A stretch of 38,211 nucleotides of DNA from Gemmatimonadaceae bacterium (GCA_017881465.1 JADGQV010000009.1:1-38211), one strand, 5' to 3'; shown: positions 9,380-18,123, counted from the stretch's first letter. The notes: generated from the letters alone by a model not told the origin. Numbers and translations are program-made.

Positions 9380-10114
9380 TTATGGGGACATCTCTCTCGC
9401 AATGGGAACCGCGGAATCTCCGTTCCAGTTCTCGCCGAATGAGGACGTCAGTGAACCGGGCTCGATCAGGAAAGTCATGCCTTTTCTCTCCGCGATTCCA
9501 GCCGAGACCAGGCGGCTCAGCGCCAGAGCGATCGATTCTCTCGTGGCACCGACCATCTCGCAGAGCAGTCGATGATGGGTGTTCTCCAGCTTGAGGCGGC
9601 CGTCGGATGTCGTGAAACTGCGGTCGGTGCTGAGATGCGTCAGCGTGGATATCAGACGCTGATCAACGTTCAGGGCCGCTAGCTCGTGAAGTTTCTCGAG
9701 CAGATAGGCTCGCTCCGACATTATCTGAGACAATAGGGGAATCGTCTGAGCGGGACGCTCCCTCACGAAGGCGCGGAACTGCGCTGCGCTTAGAAACATG
9801 GTCTTCGTTTCTTCAGATGCGTTTGCGTCCGTGACGTAGTGACTGTTGGGAGACAGTCCCTCGCTTCCAAATGTCTGTCCCGCGGTGGCGATGACAGGAA
9901 CGAATCCACGTCCAACCTTTATCTTGTTGCGCAGAATGACGTGGCCCTCGAGAACGATGAATACGCCGTCTGCCGGAACGCCGCGCTGATAGAGTTGAAA
10001 TCCGGGAGGCCAGTTTGCCTTCGCGCCGTACGCGCCGATGGGCGTTACTTCTTCGGGAGTGAGATGTGAGCGTCGCACTCCTGCTTGCCCGTTTCTCATC
10101 TGGCTGTCTTTCAT
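9380..10114 (-). CDS. Crp/Fnr-family transcriptional regulator
   Basis: A 244-residue regulator with a cyclic-nucleotide-binding-like beta-roll (about residues 30-130, containing FIVLEGHVIL and GQTFGSEGL), a dimer helix, and a C-terminal winged helix (about 165-225). The recognition helix reads ATRESIALALSRL; the Arg-Glu pair matches the two residues of E. coli CRP that read the GTGA half-site, while the third contact (Arg) is Leu here. No FNR-type N-terminal cysteine cluster is present. The phosphate-pocket signature of cAMP binders (RxS/T) is not obvious, so the effector is unknown. I prefer the ATG at 10114 over an upstream TTG at 10162, which would place the palindrome at 10147 inside the coding region. 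Confidence 0.83.
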   Translation of the reverse strand: MKDSQMRNGQAGVRRSHLTPEEVTPIGAYGAKANWPPGFQLYQRGVPADGVFIVLEGHVILRNKIKVGRGFVPVIATAGQTFGSEGLSPNSHYVTDANASEETKTMFLSAAQFRAFVRERPAQTIPLLSQIMSERAYLLEKLHELAALNVDQRLISTLTHLSTDRSFTTSDGRLKLENTHHRLLCEMVGATRESIALALSRLVSAGIAERKGMTFLIEPGSLTSSFGENWNGDSAVPIAREMSP

Positions 10115-10146
10115 TCGTTTCTCGTCGAGCAGTCGTCTAACGCAAT

Positions 10147-10160
10147 GTCCGGGCCCGGAC
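10147..10160. promoter_or_regulatory. 14-bp perfect palindrome upstream of the Crp-family gene
   Basis: GTCCGGGCCCGGAC is a perfect GC-rich palindrome centred about 40 bp upstream of the ATG at 10114 and about 30 bp past the stop of the M28 gene. It could be an operator of the regulator or a processing hairpin between two co-directional genes. There is no T-run. Confidence 0.4.
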
Positions 10161-10183
10161 AAGACGAGTGATGACTTCGCATT

Positions 10184-12283
10184 TCAGGTTTTCCGTAGCA
10201 ATTCCGTCGCCATCTGCAACGCACGCGTCGCTGCATCAAAACGTTGGGCAAGATCTGTCAGCTCTTGCCCGACAGCAGTTTGGTCACCAAGCCGGATCGC
10301 TTCATTCACCGACGGCAGGACCATTGTGGAATAGCCGTTGTTCTCGTCGGCAGCGTAAATGAGGTTTCTGAACCAGGGTCGAGTCACAAGGCCCTGTGGT
10401 CTTGTAAGCTTGCGTTCAACTTCGAGCAGACTCGCATTGACCTGCTTCGCGGTTCCCGGTGCCAGCTGAGCCGTAAGTGCTCGGTCCCGCCCGGCATTGA
10501 ATGCCACCGCCGCATCCTCCATTCTCCCGATTGCCGTGGTCAGCCCGGCGGCGGAGACTTTCCAGCGCTTGTCGGCAATTACCTGGTCAACCTGCGATCC
10601 GAACCGTCGCATCGTCCGCGCGAATTCCACATAGTCGTACGGCAGGATCTCGGAGTTTGCAATGCGCAGTAGCGTCGCAGCTCCGATACGCGCGGTGGTC
10701 GCATGGACCTCGAAGTTCGGGTCGCCGAACTTCGACATCCAATGATACGAATCGTACGCCGAGTGATAGACGCCCGTTGGTCCACCAAAACCCCAATCGG
10801 CGATCGGAATGCCTAGATGATTGTAGAATCCGGCGAAGTCGGAGCCACCACCCGGATCGCCCATTTGTGGCTCGAGTGAATCCGCCGCAAGATTGGCGCG
10901 CTTCCTCCATACATCGTACACACTGCCCTGGCGGCTCGGATCAGGAACCTCCTTCGCGACATCCCGCAGCAGCGCGCGAAGTGATGGCGATCCCCCGCCG
11001 CTGAAGTTCGGGCCCTGCGCCACGTCGTCCTGGTTGAGATAGGCGACGGCGCTCTTGCTCAATCGCAGCGAATCGTCTTCCACATACTCCGTCGATCCGA
11101 GCAATCCCCACTCTTCCGCGTCCCACGTCGCGAACACTATTGTGCGCTTTGGTCGCTTCCCCGCCTTCACCTGCTCCGCGATCGCGCGCGCCGCTTCCAG
11201 CACACTCACAATGCCACTCACGTTGTCCGCCGCCCCCGGTCCCCACGCATCGCGGTGCCCGCCGATCATCACTATTTCATCCGGGAATTCGCTTCCGCGA
11301 ACGACCCCGAATGTGTCCCAGATTTCCTTGTAAGGATTCGTCATGGCATCTGTCGTCACCGCCATCCGCGCTTGCACAGGGCCGGGTCCGACGTGGTATC
11401 GGAAAGGTAGGCCTCCCTGCCAAGGTTGCGGGATGGATTTTCCCATCAGCCCGCGGAGAAGCTCGGTGGCGTTTCCGTAAGAGATGGGCAGCACCGGAAT
11501 GTGAGGTACGTCCATCTGCGACAGAGGGATCCGCTTCGCGTTGGTCGTACTGGGATATCCAGGCGTGCTCGGATCGCCATCCGGGTTCATGACGCTTCCG
11601 CGCTGAATTCCCTGTGACGGCCTCATCGGACCGATGGGATATACATCTCCGCGCACATAGCCATCGTCGGCGGGATCGCTGTAGATCATCAGCCCGACCG
11701 CTCCATGCTTCTCGGCCTCCCGAGCCTTGATGCCGCGATACGACCGGCCATACCGGGCGATCGCAATCTTTCCCTTGACCGAGACGCCCATCGAGTCGAG
11801 CTGCGCGTAGTCCTCGATCAGCCCATAGTTCACGTACACTACTTCACCCCGCACATCTCCGGCTGCCCCATACCCGTTGAAGGGCATCACCTGCGGAAAT
11901 GCAACCGATGTCGTGTCCTCGGGAATTGCACCTTCCTGTAGATTCAGCTCGATCAGATCAGGCGCGATTCGCCATACTCGCGTGCTCAGCGGATGCGGCA
12001 TCCATACGCTGTATGAGCGCACTTCCGTCTCTAGACCCCAGGATTTCATCTGACTCACCACGTAATCGCGGGTTCGCGCCTGCGCCGATGTTCCGGCCAT
12101 ATGAGGCTGGAATGAAAGAAATTTCGAGTGCGCGGACGCGCTCGACGGCGATGGGCGGCTGATGACATCGGCTTCCGCGGCGTGTTCGGCCGCTGCCGAT
12201 TGGGGCGAGTATCCGGGAGTCGTCTGCGCGCGGAGCGGAAGAGCGAGCACGAGCGTTATCGAGAGCGCGAGTTGTCTGTTCAT
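10184..12283 (-). CDS. M28 metallopeptidase, glutamate carboxypeptidase II-like, secreted
   Basis: A 699-residue protein with the three-domain order of glutamate carboxypeptidase II/PSMA: an N-terminal part split by a PA domain (about residues 110-270), the M28 catalytic domain (about 290-540) and a helical transferrin-receptor-like dimerisation domain (about 560-699). Zinc ligands are in GGHRDAWGPGAADN (about 335-350), the catalytic Glu pair in WDAEEWG (about 388) and the last His in TGVYHSAYDS (about 505). MNRQLALSITLVLALPLRAQ is a clean signal peptide and fixes the start at 12283; a longer open frame upstream lacks it. The family cleaves C-terminal acidic residues or folate polyglutamates; here nutrient peptide turnover is likely. 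The upstream gene ends 49 bp before. Confidence 0.9.
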   Translation of the reverse strand: MNRQLALSITLVLALPLRAQTTPGYSPQSAAAEHAAEADVISRPSPSSASAHSKFLSFQPHMAGTSAQARTRDYVVSQMKSWGLETEVRSYSVWMPHPLSTRVWRIAPDLIELNLQEGAIPEDTTSVAFPQVMPFNGYGAAGDVRGEVVYVNYGLIEDYAQLDSMGVSVKGKIAIARYGRSYRGIKAREAEKHGAVGLMIYSDPADDGYVRGDVYPIGPMRPSQGIQRGSVMNPDGDPSTPGYPSTTNAKRIPLSQMDVPHIPVLPISYGNATELLRGLMGKSIPQPWQGGLPFRYHVGPGPVQARMAVTTDAMTNPYKEIWDTFGVVRGSEFPDEIVMIGGHRDAWGPGAADNVSGIVSVLEAARAIAEQVKAGKRPKRTIVFATWDAEEWGLLGSTEYVEDDSLRLSKSAVAYLNQDDVAQGPNFSGGGSPSLRALLRDVAKEVPDPSRQGSVYDVWRKRANLAADSLEPQMGDPGGGSDFAGFYNHLGIPIADWGFGGPTGVYHSAYDSYHWMSKFGDPNFEVHATTARIGAATLLRIANSEILPYDYVEFARTMRRFGSQVDQVIADKRWKVSAAGLTTAIGRMEDAAVAFNAGRDRALTAQLAPGTAKQVNASLLEVERKLTRPQGLVTRPWFRNLIYAADENNGYSTMVLPSVNEAIRLGDQTAVGQELTDLAQRFDAATRALQMATELLRKT

Positions 12284-12332
12284 TCCCTGCAGATTCCTGT
12301 GTTTTGGGCTCAGTGCCGTTGAAGGAGCGGTG

Positions 12333-12944
12333 CTATTCGTCCAGCTGTTCGAGCGCGGAGGAGATGGCTTCACGAAGTCTTGCTTCGCCCTCTACTCCCG
12401 GAGCGACGCCGCCCGCAAGTGAATTGAACTTGGACAACATCTCTGCTTCCACGAATTTGTCGGGGTGCCGCACTCCGAGCGACTCCAGAGAGCGAACCGC
12501 TAGGCGGCGAAGGAGTGACAGAGTCGAGCTATCCAGCTCCGCCAACGGTCGCGGATCGGCGGGCGCTGCCACTAATGCACGGTCCCGCTTGCGCCTCGGG
12601 GCGTCGAGAAGAGACGAGATCGATCCCAGCTTTACGACGAAGGACCCCGGTGTATGCTCCCGCCATTCAGTTACGACACCACGTCTTCGTAGTGCCGGCA
12701 AAAGCGCGACGATCGCCGCGCGCACGGCGGAGACTCCGCCGGGACTCTGGTTGCCGCGTCCGGTTATCAGCAGAACTTCGCTCGTCCGGCTGACCTGTCG
12801 CTCGCGCAACCATGCTTCGGTACGATGGCGCGCATCCGCGGCGGTCGGCAGCGACTCCCGAAGATTCAGAATGTTCTTCGCCCCGAACTCGGCCTCGTCG
12901 AAAGCCTTCCAGACGGAATAAAGGGAGATCCTACCGGATCGCAT
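12333..12944 (-). CDS. Smr-domain protein
   Basis: A 203-residue protein. LNLRESLPTAADARHRTEAWL (residues about 27-46) and VLLITGRGNQSPGG (about 57-70) followed by AVRAAIVALLPALRRRGVV match the Smr domain found at the C-terminus of MutS2 and in stand-alone nucleases, where the TGxG loop is conserved. The usual LDLHG motif is altered to LNLRE, which removes a conserved histidine and may affect nuclease activity. The C-terminal half (about 110-203) is helical and unfamiliar. Its start overlaps the upstream phosphatase gene's end by 14 bp. Nucleic-acid cleavage or binding is the family role; I cannot say which target. Confidence 0.7.
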   Translation of the reverse strand: MRSGRISLYSVWKAFDEAEFGAKNILNLRESLPTAADARHRTEAWLRERQVSRTSEVLLITGRGNQSPGGVSAVRAAIVALLPALRRRGVVTEWREHTPGSFVVKLGSISSLLDAPRRKRDRALVAAPADPRPLAELDSSTLSLLRRLAVRSLESLGVRHPDKFVEAEMLSKFNSLAGGVAPGVEGEARLREAISSALEQLDE

Positions 12945-14550
12945 TCTGAAGTATATGACCGTCCAGTTTTTCCTGCGGTGTTACACGCACGATCGCCGCC
13001 AGAGTAGGGGCCATGTCTACCACCCTCGCAAATTCCGCAAAGCGTCCAGGCCTGATGTCATTCCCGTAGAAAATGATCGGGACGTGCGCGTCCGAGTCGT
13101 TGGGGCTTCCGTGCTGCGCCTGGTAGCTCCCCAACCAGTAGTTGTAAGGCGCCAGCGTCACCACCAGAGCCACCTTGCCCTCGTCGGCAAACATATGCAG
13201 CCATCTGCGCGCGACTCTGTCCTTCACCGTGTCGGCCCGCGCCAGCTCGGAAATCCTGTCGGCGCGCGCAACCCCCGGCACACGAAGAAAGTCGGCGCGG
13301 AGCGCGCGCAGGAGGGAATCCTGATTGATCTTTGCTTTCGCCAGAGCCAGCCGGTCCAGCTCCAGCACACCACCGTCGAACGAAAAACCAGTGCCGTTGT
13401 AGACGCCAAAGATGTAGTTGAGTCCGTAGCCCGGCACCCCGCCTTCAGAAAGCGAGTTGCTGAGTCGTTGCAGAACCGGCCGCACGTTGACGCGGATCGC
13501 TCCGGTGTTTGGATCGTGCGCGTGAACTTCCGGAAACGGCGTAAGACCGTGATCCGCCGTGAGAGCGATGACGACTTCGTTCTGATTTCGAATGCGGAAG
13601 AGTGAATCCAGGAACGCGCCCAGCGATCGATCGAGACGAAGTATCTGATCGTGCAGCTCTCGGGAATCGGGCCCATAGCGGTGACCGACTGCGTCGGTCG
13701 TGGATAACGAGATCGCCAGCACATCGGTCTGTGGACCCGTGCCGAGCTTCAGCGCATTGACGCCAGCGAGCGCGAAATCGAGCGTCAGCTCGTCCATCCA
13801 TGGAAACTCGGCGAGCACGCGGGCAGCCGTATCCGGCGAAGTGGGCTCGACATGCGGAAACAGGAACCCAGTTCCACCGGACTCCGTTGGAACGCTGTCC
13901 GGTTCGGAATACGCGCTGTCCGGTAGCAGCAGCTGCCACGCACGCCCGGCAAAACTCGCGGGAAGCATGCGCGCATTGAATGCCTTCACCCAGTCGGGAA
14001 GAACAGCACCGTAGTACGTGCTCGTCGTGAATCTTCCGTTCGGGGAGTACCAGAAGACGGGCTGTTTCGACCTTCCGATCGGAAGAATCGCGGCGCGGTC
14101 CTTTCTCGATACCGAGAGCACACGAGTGCGCGGATCGTTCGCGATGAGCCAGTCGCTGAGCGTGGTGCCACGAAAGCGAAATGGCGATGCTCCGGGACCG
14201 GGTGCATCGATGAGCGTGACTGTGGTGTCGTTCACGCCAGCAGTATTTGCGGAGATACCGGTGTGAACCGGAAAACGACCTGACATCGTCTCTGAATGGC
14301 CAGGTGCCGTCTCCGTGATCGCGTGATCCTGAAATGCGTTCGTGAAAACGGCGCCGCCTCTGTAGAGTTTGCCCAATCCGCCGGTGAGTTGCGGCTCGAA
14401 CCGCGACAGATAGTCCGGCCGCATCGCGTCAATCGTGATGAACAGCACAAGCTTGGATCTGGAGGTGCCAGGGGCCTGAGAGCGCGCGGGTGTTGCGACC
14501 TGGATAGCCAGTACGATTGGCAGCAGAATGCTTATTAGGCGCCGAGTCAT
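12931..14550 (-). CDS. Secreted alkaline phosphatase superfamily protein (PafA/nucleotide pyrophosphatase-like)
   Basis: A 539-residue member of the alkaline phosphatase superfamily. A signal peptide (MTRRLISILLPIVLAIQVATP) fixes the ATG at 14550; a Met 12 codons earlier is less likely. FITIDAMRPDYL carries the first metal Asp, HAITETAPGHSETMSG (about residues 75-90) the threonine nucleophile region, STTDAVGHRYGP (about 285) and ADHGLTPFPEVHAHD (about 335) further metal ligands. The pattern resembles PafA, a calcium-activated phosphate-irrepressible phosphatase, and NPP enzymes. It most likely releases phosphate from organic esters in the periplasm. The next gene overlaps it by 14 bp. Confidence 0.87.
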   Translation of the reverse strand: MTRRLISILLPIVLAIQVATPARSQAPGTSRSKLVLFITIDAMRPDYLSRFEPQLTGGLGKLYRGGAVFTNAFQDHAITETAPGHSETMSGRFPVHTGISANTAGVNDTTVTLIDAPGPGASPFRFRGTTLSDWLIANDPRTRVLSVSRKDRAAILPIGRSKQPVFWYSPNGRFTTSTYYGAVLPDWVKAFNARMLPASFAGRAWQLLLPDSAYSEPDSVPTESGGTGFLFPHVEPTSPDTAARVLAEFPWMDELTLDFALAGVNALKLGTGPQTDVLAISLSTTDAVGHRYGPDSRELHDQILRLDRSLGAFLDSLFRIRNQNEVVIALTADHGLTPFPEVHAHDPNTGAIRVNVRPVLQRLSNSLSEGGVPGYGLNYIFGVYNGTGFSFDGGVLELDRLALAKAKINQDSLLRALRADFLRVPGVARADRISELARADTVKDRVARRWLHMFADEGKVALVVTLAPYNYWLGSYQAQHGSPNDSDAHVPIIFYGNDIRPGRFAEFARVVDMAPTLAAIVRVTPQEKLDGHILQNAIR

Positions 14551-14576
14551 TAGTGCCTTTGGGAGTCTGTGTTTGC

Positions 14577-15065
14577 TTACTTGCACTGCGCGGGCGCGCC
14601 CGCGGGAAGTCCAAACGCCGTCGTGACGGCTATTCGCCAGCCTTCGGGCGTCTTCACGAAAATCCGCTCGGAGACGCCGCTCGAGGTCGTGTCCTTCTGC
14701 GTCACCGTGTAACAGTAAGTCCCGTACACGACTCCGGGGACAATTGGCAGCACGCGTAGATTCCGGGCGACGAGAGTGTCGGGCCAGGTCGAATCGCGGC
14801 GCGCACTCCAGCCCTCGTACCCGAGCTCCAACCCCGCTGGCCCGTTGCGTCCCAGCGCGCTCGTGTGAAGATAGGTGGCGAGATACCGCGCGCGGTCATG
14901 TTTGTGTATCGCGTCTATGTTCTCTTCGAACACGCGCCGCGCCTCGACCGTGTCGGACGTGCTCGACAACGATGGTGACGGACCGTTATTGGCCGGCATG
15001 GGCGCGCACCCTAGTGCTACGAACAAGGCGACGAGCCGGCCAGACGAGAATCTCGTCGATGCCAT
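14577..15065 (-). CDS. NTF2/SnoaL-like (DUF4440-type) lipoprotein, function unknown
   Basis: A 162-residue protein with a lipoprotein signal (MASTRFSSGRLVALFVALGC) and a low-complexity Ser/Pro linker. The rest (about residues 40-162) has the helix-then-sheet pattern of NTF2-like folds: ARRVFEENIDAIHKHDRARYL, and the terminal GVSERIFVKTPEGWRIAV strand pair typical of DUF4440 proteins. No catalytic residue can be named. The ATG at 15065 is the only start giving the signal. It lies 67 bp after argD and 26 bp before the phosphatase gene on the same strand, so it may be transcribed with either. Confidence 0.72.
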   Translation of the reverse strand: MASTRFSSGRLVALFVALGCAPMPANNGPSPSLSSTSDTVEARRVFEENIDAIHKHDRARYLATYLHTSALGRNGPAGLELGYEGWSARRDSTWPDTLVARNLRVLPIVPGVVYGTYCYTVTQKDTTSSGVSERIFVKTPEGWRIAVTTAFGLPAGAPAQCK

Positions 15066-15132
15066 GCATCTCTGCGGAAAATGTCCCCGCAATCTTAACC
15101 GGAGACGCCGCGATTGGCGACTCCGGCTTCCG

Positions 15133-16350
15133 CTATTGGCCGATGATTCTCTCGAGGATCTGCACGCCACGCATCAGATCGTCCCGATCCATCACGAGCG
15201 GCGGAAGGATGCGGAGTGTGTGTTCTCCGGCTGTAAGCGCGAGCAGACCTTCGTCCCACCCGCGCTTCACGATCTCGTTCGCTGATTCGACCACATCGAG
15301 ACCCCAGATGTAACCGGTTCCACGAATCGCCCGCACCTTTCCGGAGCGCCGAGCGACCGTATCGAGCTGCTTCCCGAGCCATGCGCCGTTTTCACGAACG
15401 GCTCTCAGCAAAGATGGATCCGAGAGCCGGTCGACGACGTACCCAGCAACCGCAGCTACGAGAGGTCCGCCACCGAAGGTGGTTCCGTGATCTCCCGGCT
15501 GGATTGTCGCTCCGATTTCCTCTGACACGAGAACCGCGCCCATCGGCAACCCGCCCGCCAAAGGCTTGGCAAGCGTCAGCATGTCAGGAACGACTCCGAC
15601 GTTCTCGTACGCGAAAAAGTGTCCGGTGCGTCCAAGCCCGCATTGAATCTCGTCGAATATCAGAGCTATCCCGCGCTCGGTGGTCATTGCCCGAATGCGG
15701 CGAAGAAATTCGGAATCGAGTACGCGCACTCCGCCCTCACCCTGGATCGGCTCGACAATTACCGCGGCGACAGTTTCTCCATCGAGGACGGTATCGAGAT
15801 CACGAAGGTCGCGCTCGCAGATGGAAACCCCGCCGGCGAGTGGGCGGAATGGCGCGCGATACGACGGGCGATCGGTCGCGGCGAGAGACGCGAAGAGCCT
15901 GCCGTGAAAGCTTCCACGCAGAGCGATGATCTCGACCTTCGCATCGGTGCCGGTCTTCCTGGCCCACCGCCTCGCGAACTTGAACGCGCCCTCGTTCGCC
16001 TCCGCCCCTGAGTTGCAGAAAAACACCTGCGCTGCGAATGAGCGCTCGACTAGCTTGGCGGCTAGCTGCTCACCGGCCGCCGTTTGATAGAGGTTCGATG
16101 TATGGATCAGGCCTGTGCTCAGCGCCTCGCTGATCACCTGCGCAACCCCCGCATCTCCGTAACCAAGCGCATTCACTGCTATCCCGCTGGCAAAATCGAG
16201 ATATCGCTTGCCACCGGAGTCGATGAGCTCTACGCCTTCTCCCCTCACAAGCTGCATCGGTGCGCGCTTGTAGGTCGGAAGTAGGGCAGATGGCTCCGAA
16301 GAAGGAATGGTCACGACTTCCTCTTCGAGTGGGAGAGTGACGGCGGTCAT
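15133..16350 (-). CDS. argD: Acetylornithine aminotransferase
   Basis: A 405-residue class III PLP aminotransferase. FFCNSGAEANEGAFKFAR (about residues 110-127) is the cofactor-phosphate region, IFDEIQCGLGRTGHFFAYE (about 225-243) the Asp that pairs with the pyridine nitrogen, and TLAKPLAGGLPMGA contains the Schiff-base Lys (about 259). GTTFGGGPLVAA completes the phosphate site. The enzyme converts N-acetylglutamate semialdehyde to N-acetylornithine. Assignment as argD rather than ornithine or GABA transaminase rests on the locus: its ATG overlaps the argB stop by 4 bp (ATGA). Length is normal. Confidence 0.92.
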   Translation of the reverse strand: MTAVTLPLEEEVVTIPSSEPSALLPTYKRAPMQLVRGEGVELIDSGGKRYLDFASGIAVNALGYGDAGVAQVISEALSTGLIHTSNLYQTAAGEQLAAKLVERSFAAQVFFCNSGAEANEGAFKFARRWARKTGTDAKVEIIALRGSFHGRLFASLAATDRPSYRAPFRPLAGGVSICERDLRDLDTVLDGETVAAVIVEPIQGEGGVRVLDSEFLRRIRAMTTERGIALIFDEIQCGLGRTGHFFAYENVGVVPDMLTLAKPLAGGLPMGAVLVSEEIGATIQPGDHGTTFGGGPLVAAVAGYVVDRLSDPSLLRAVRENGAWLGKQLDTVARRSGKVRAIRGTGYIWGLDVVESANEIVKRGWDEGLLALTAGEHTLRILPPLVMDRDDLMRGVQILERIIGQ

Positions 16351-17114
16351 AGGGCAACGCTCTGAGATTGAGTGATGAAAGTGCCGCGTTCGCCATCGCT
16401 GAGACCGGCCAGATCGCAGATCCTCACACGGGCAACTCCAGCATTGAGTGCGGCTTCAGCCGATTCGAGCTTGGCCGCCATCCCGCCGACTGCAATGCCG
16501 TTCGCAGCCAGCTCACGGGCGGTTTCGGTGCTCAGGCTCGAAATGACTTCGCCCTCACCATCGCGAACGCCTTCGACATCGGCGATCAGTAGCAGCTCGT
16601 CCGCCTCGAGCGCGGCGGCAATAGCGGCGGCGGCATCGTCGCCATTTACGTTGAGCGGACCGCCATTCGGGCTGGTCGCGTTGTACCCAATCGGCGAGAT
16701 CACGGGCAAGTAACCCGCGTTCAGTAGAGTGCGAAGCAGATCGGCCTTTACAGTGACGGGTTGACCCGCAAATCCGAGAGACGCCGCGTCGATCAGTTCC
16801 GCGCCGATCAGAGCCCCATCTTCTCCAGATATGCCCACCGCGGGCAGACCGGCAGCAACCATCGCATTCACGAGTCGCTTGTTCACGACGCCCGACAGCA
16901 CCATGCGCAGAAGCTCGAGATCTCCCTCTGATGTGACACGCCGTCCGCCGACGAATGCTGGTTCCCTTCCCAGAGCGCTCTGCATTGCGGACATCTCGTC
17001 ACCGCCCCCGTGCACCACGCAAAGCTCTCCTGGGCCGGCATTCCACGCCTCGCGAAGGATAGTTGCCAGGTGTGAATCGGCCTGTGCCCGTCCTCCGATT
17101 TTCACGACCCGCAT
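16347..17114 (-). CDS. argB: Acetylglutamate kinase
   Basis: A 255-residue amino-acid kinase. VKIGGRAQ at the N-terminus, VVHGGGDEMS (about residues 33-42) and GRRVTSEGDLELLRMVLSG (about 57-75) are the ArgB nucleotide and substrate motifs; NVNGDDAAAAIAAAL (about 156-170) contains the Asp near the ATP phosphates, and GGMAAKLESA the conserved Lys. It is shorter than arginine-sensitive ArgB (about 300), lacking the N-terminal helix that mediates hexamer formation and arginine feedback, so control may rest on ArgR. LysZ kinases look similar but no LysW carrier gene is visible. Its ATG overlaps the argC stop by one base (TAATG). Confidence 0.92.
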   Translation of the reverse strand: MRVVKIGGRAQADSHLATILREAWNAGPGELCVVHGGGDEMSAMQSALGREPAFVGGRRVTSEGDLELLRMVLSGVVNKRLVNAMVAAGLPAVGISGEDGALIGAELIDAASLGFAGQPVTVKADLLRTLLNAGYLPVISPIGYNATSPNGGPLNVNGDDAAAAIAAALEADELLLIADVEGVRDGEGEVISSLSTETARELAANGIAVGGMAAKLESAEAALNAGVARVRICDLAGLSDGERGTFITQSQSVAL

Positions 17115-18088
17115 TATGCCGGCAACCCCGCCTGCTCACTCAGGCCCAGGAGAACGTTCGCGTTTTGCAGCGCCTGTCCCGCGGCACCTTTTACCAGGTT
17201 GTCGATCGCCGAAATGATGATGAGCGTGGGTTGGCGCACGTTGGCTGCCTTGGCAATGCTCACGCGCACGACGTTCCGGCGCACGACGTCGCGGAGCGAC
17301 GGCGGCTGGTCTGCGATCTCGATGAAGGGTTCCCCGCGATAACAATCGCGCCAGAGCGCCGACGGATCTTCTGCGTACTCGTTCACCGGCACGGTGATCG
17401 TCGCAAGAATTCCGCGAGCGACCGGAAGCAGGTGGGGCGTGAACAGTATGTCATTGTCCCTGCCACCCAGCTCTTTCGCAACCGCCTGCATCTCGGCGAT
17501 GTGCCGGTGCTCATTCCCCACGGCGTAGGCGCGGAAGTTCTCCGCGACCTCGGCGAACAGCAGATCGGGACGAGCGGAATAGCCGGCGCCGGTAACGCCA
17601 CTGGCAGCCGATACATTTATGGTAGCACCCGGCACTACCCAGCCTTCCTTGAGCAGTGGCGCGATCGCGAGCAAAATGGCAGTTGGGTAGCAACCGGGGT
17701 TCGCCACGATCTCCGCCCCCGGAATCTTCGCGCGCATCAGCTCGGTAAGACCATACGGCGCTTCAGTTTGATTGATTCCAGCGCCTGCCCCCGGTCTGAA
17801 ATCGGATGAGAGATCCACCACCCGTGCTCCGGTCGCGCGTGCGTTTCCGACCCACTTGGCAGATGCCCCATGCGGAAGCGCGGTGAAGACAACCTCCGCC
17901 TTGTTCAAGGGGGCGTCCTCGGTCGCGACATAAGTCACCTCCGTCACTCCAATGCGGGCGCGCTGCCCCCGCTGCTCGTTGGCAGAGGCGAAGGTGAGCT
18001 CGAGCCTGGGGTGCCGTGCGATCAGCCCGCACAGCTCCCGACCCGCATATCCGCTCGCGCCGAGGACTCCCACCGGAACTTTATGCAT
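17114..18088 (-). CDS. argC: N-acetyl-gamma-glutamyl-phosphate reductase
   Basis: A 324-residue dehydrogenase. VGVLGASGYAGRELCGLI (residues about 6-23) is the NADP-binding loop, NPGCYPTA (about 129-136) holds the catalytic Cys, and HRHIAEMQ supplies the His. It reduces N-acetylglutamyl phosphate to the semialdehyde, the third step of arginine synthesis. It is the first gene of argC-argB-argD, all overlapping by 1-4 bp. The ATG at 18088 lies inside an ARG-box dyad and about 7 bases below a candidate -10, so the message may be leaderless and directly repressible by ArgR. Confidence 0.94.
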   Translation of the reverse strand: MHKVPVGVLGASGYAGRELCGLIARHPRLELTFASANEQRGQRARIGVTEVTYVATEDAPLNKAEVVFTALPHGASAKWVGNARATGARVVDLSSDFRPGAGAGINQTEAPYGLTELMRAKIPGAEIVANPGCYPTAILLAIAPLLKEGWVVPGATINVSAASGVTGAGYSARPDLLFAEVAENFRAYAVGNEHRHIAEMQAVAKELGGRDNDILFTPHLLPVARGILATITVPVNEYAEDPSALWRDCYRGEPFIEIADQPPSLRDVVRRNVVRVSIAKAANVRQPTLIIISAIDNLVKGAAGQALQNANVLLGLSEQAGLPA

Positions 18089-18108
18089 AAGGAATGCATA
18101 ACATTACA
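18074..18108. promoter_or_regulatory. Paired ARG-box operator over the argC promoter and start codon
   Basis: TTATGCAT (18081-18088) and ATGCATAA (18094-18101) form a perfect dyad around a 5-bp centre. Read as two ARG boxes (consensus TGAAT-N4-ATTCA), the cores are 18074-18087 and 18095-18108 with 6 and 7 of 10 matches; the inner half-sites ATGCA and TGCAT are 7 bp apart, as in enteric double ARG boxes with 3-bp separation. The argG operator has the same geometry. Binding would cover the -10 and the ATG. Confidence 0.7.
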
Positions 18109-18123
18109 CTCCCTGCACGTCAA
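18095..18123 (-). promoter_or_regulatory. argCBD promoter, probably leaderless
   Basis: On the minus strand TTGACG (18118-18123) is followed after 17 bp by TATGCA (18095-18100). Transcription would begin about seven bases downstream, at or next to the A of the argC ATG (18088). The -10 coincides with an ARG-box half-site. Confidence 0.6.

Noticed and set aside
16347-17114. LysZ (LysW-dependent kinase) instead of ArgB
   Set aside because: No LysW-type carrier gene is nearby and the GRRVTSEGDLELLRMVLSG region and argC/argD context suit ArgB.
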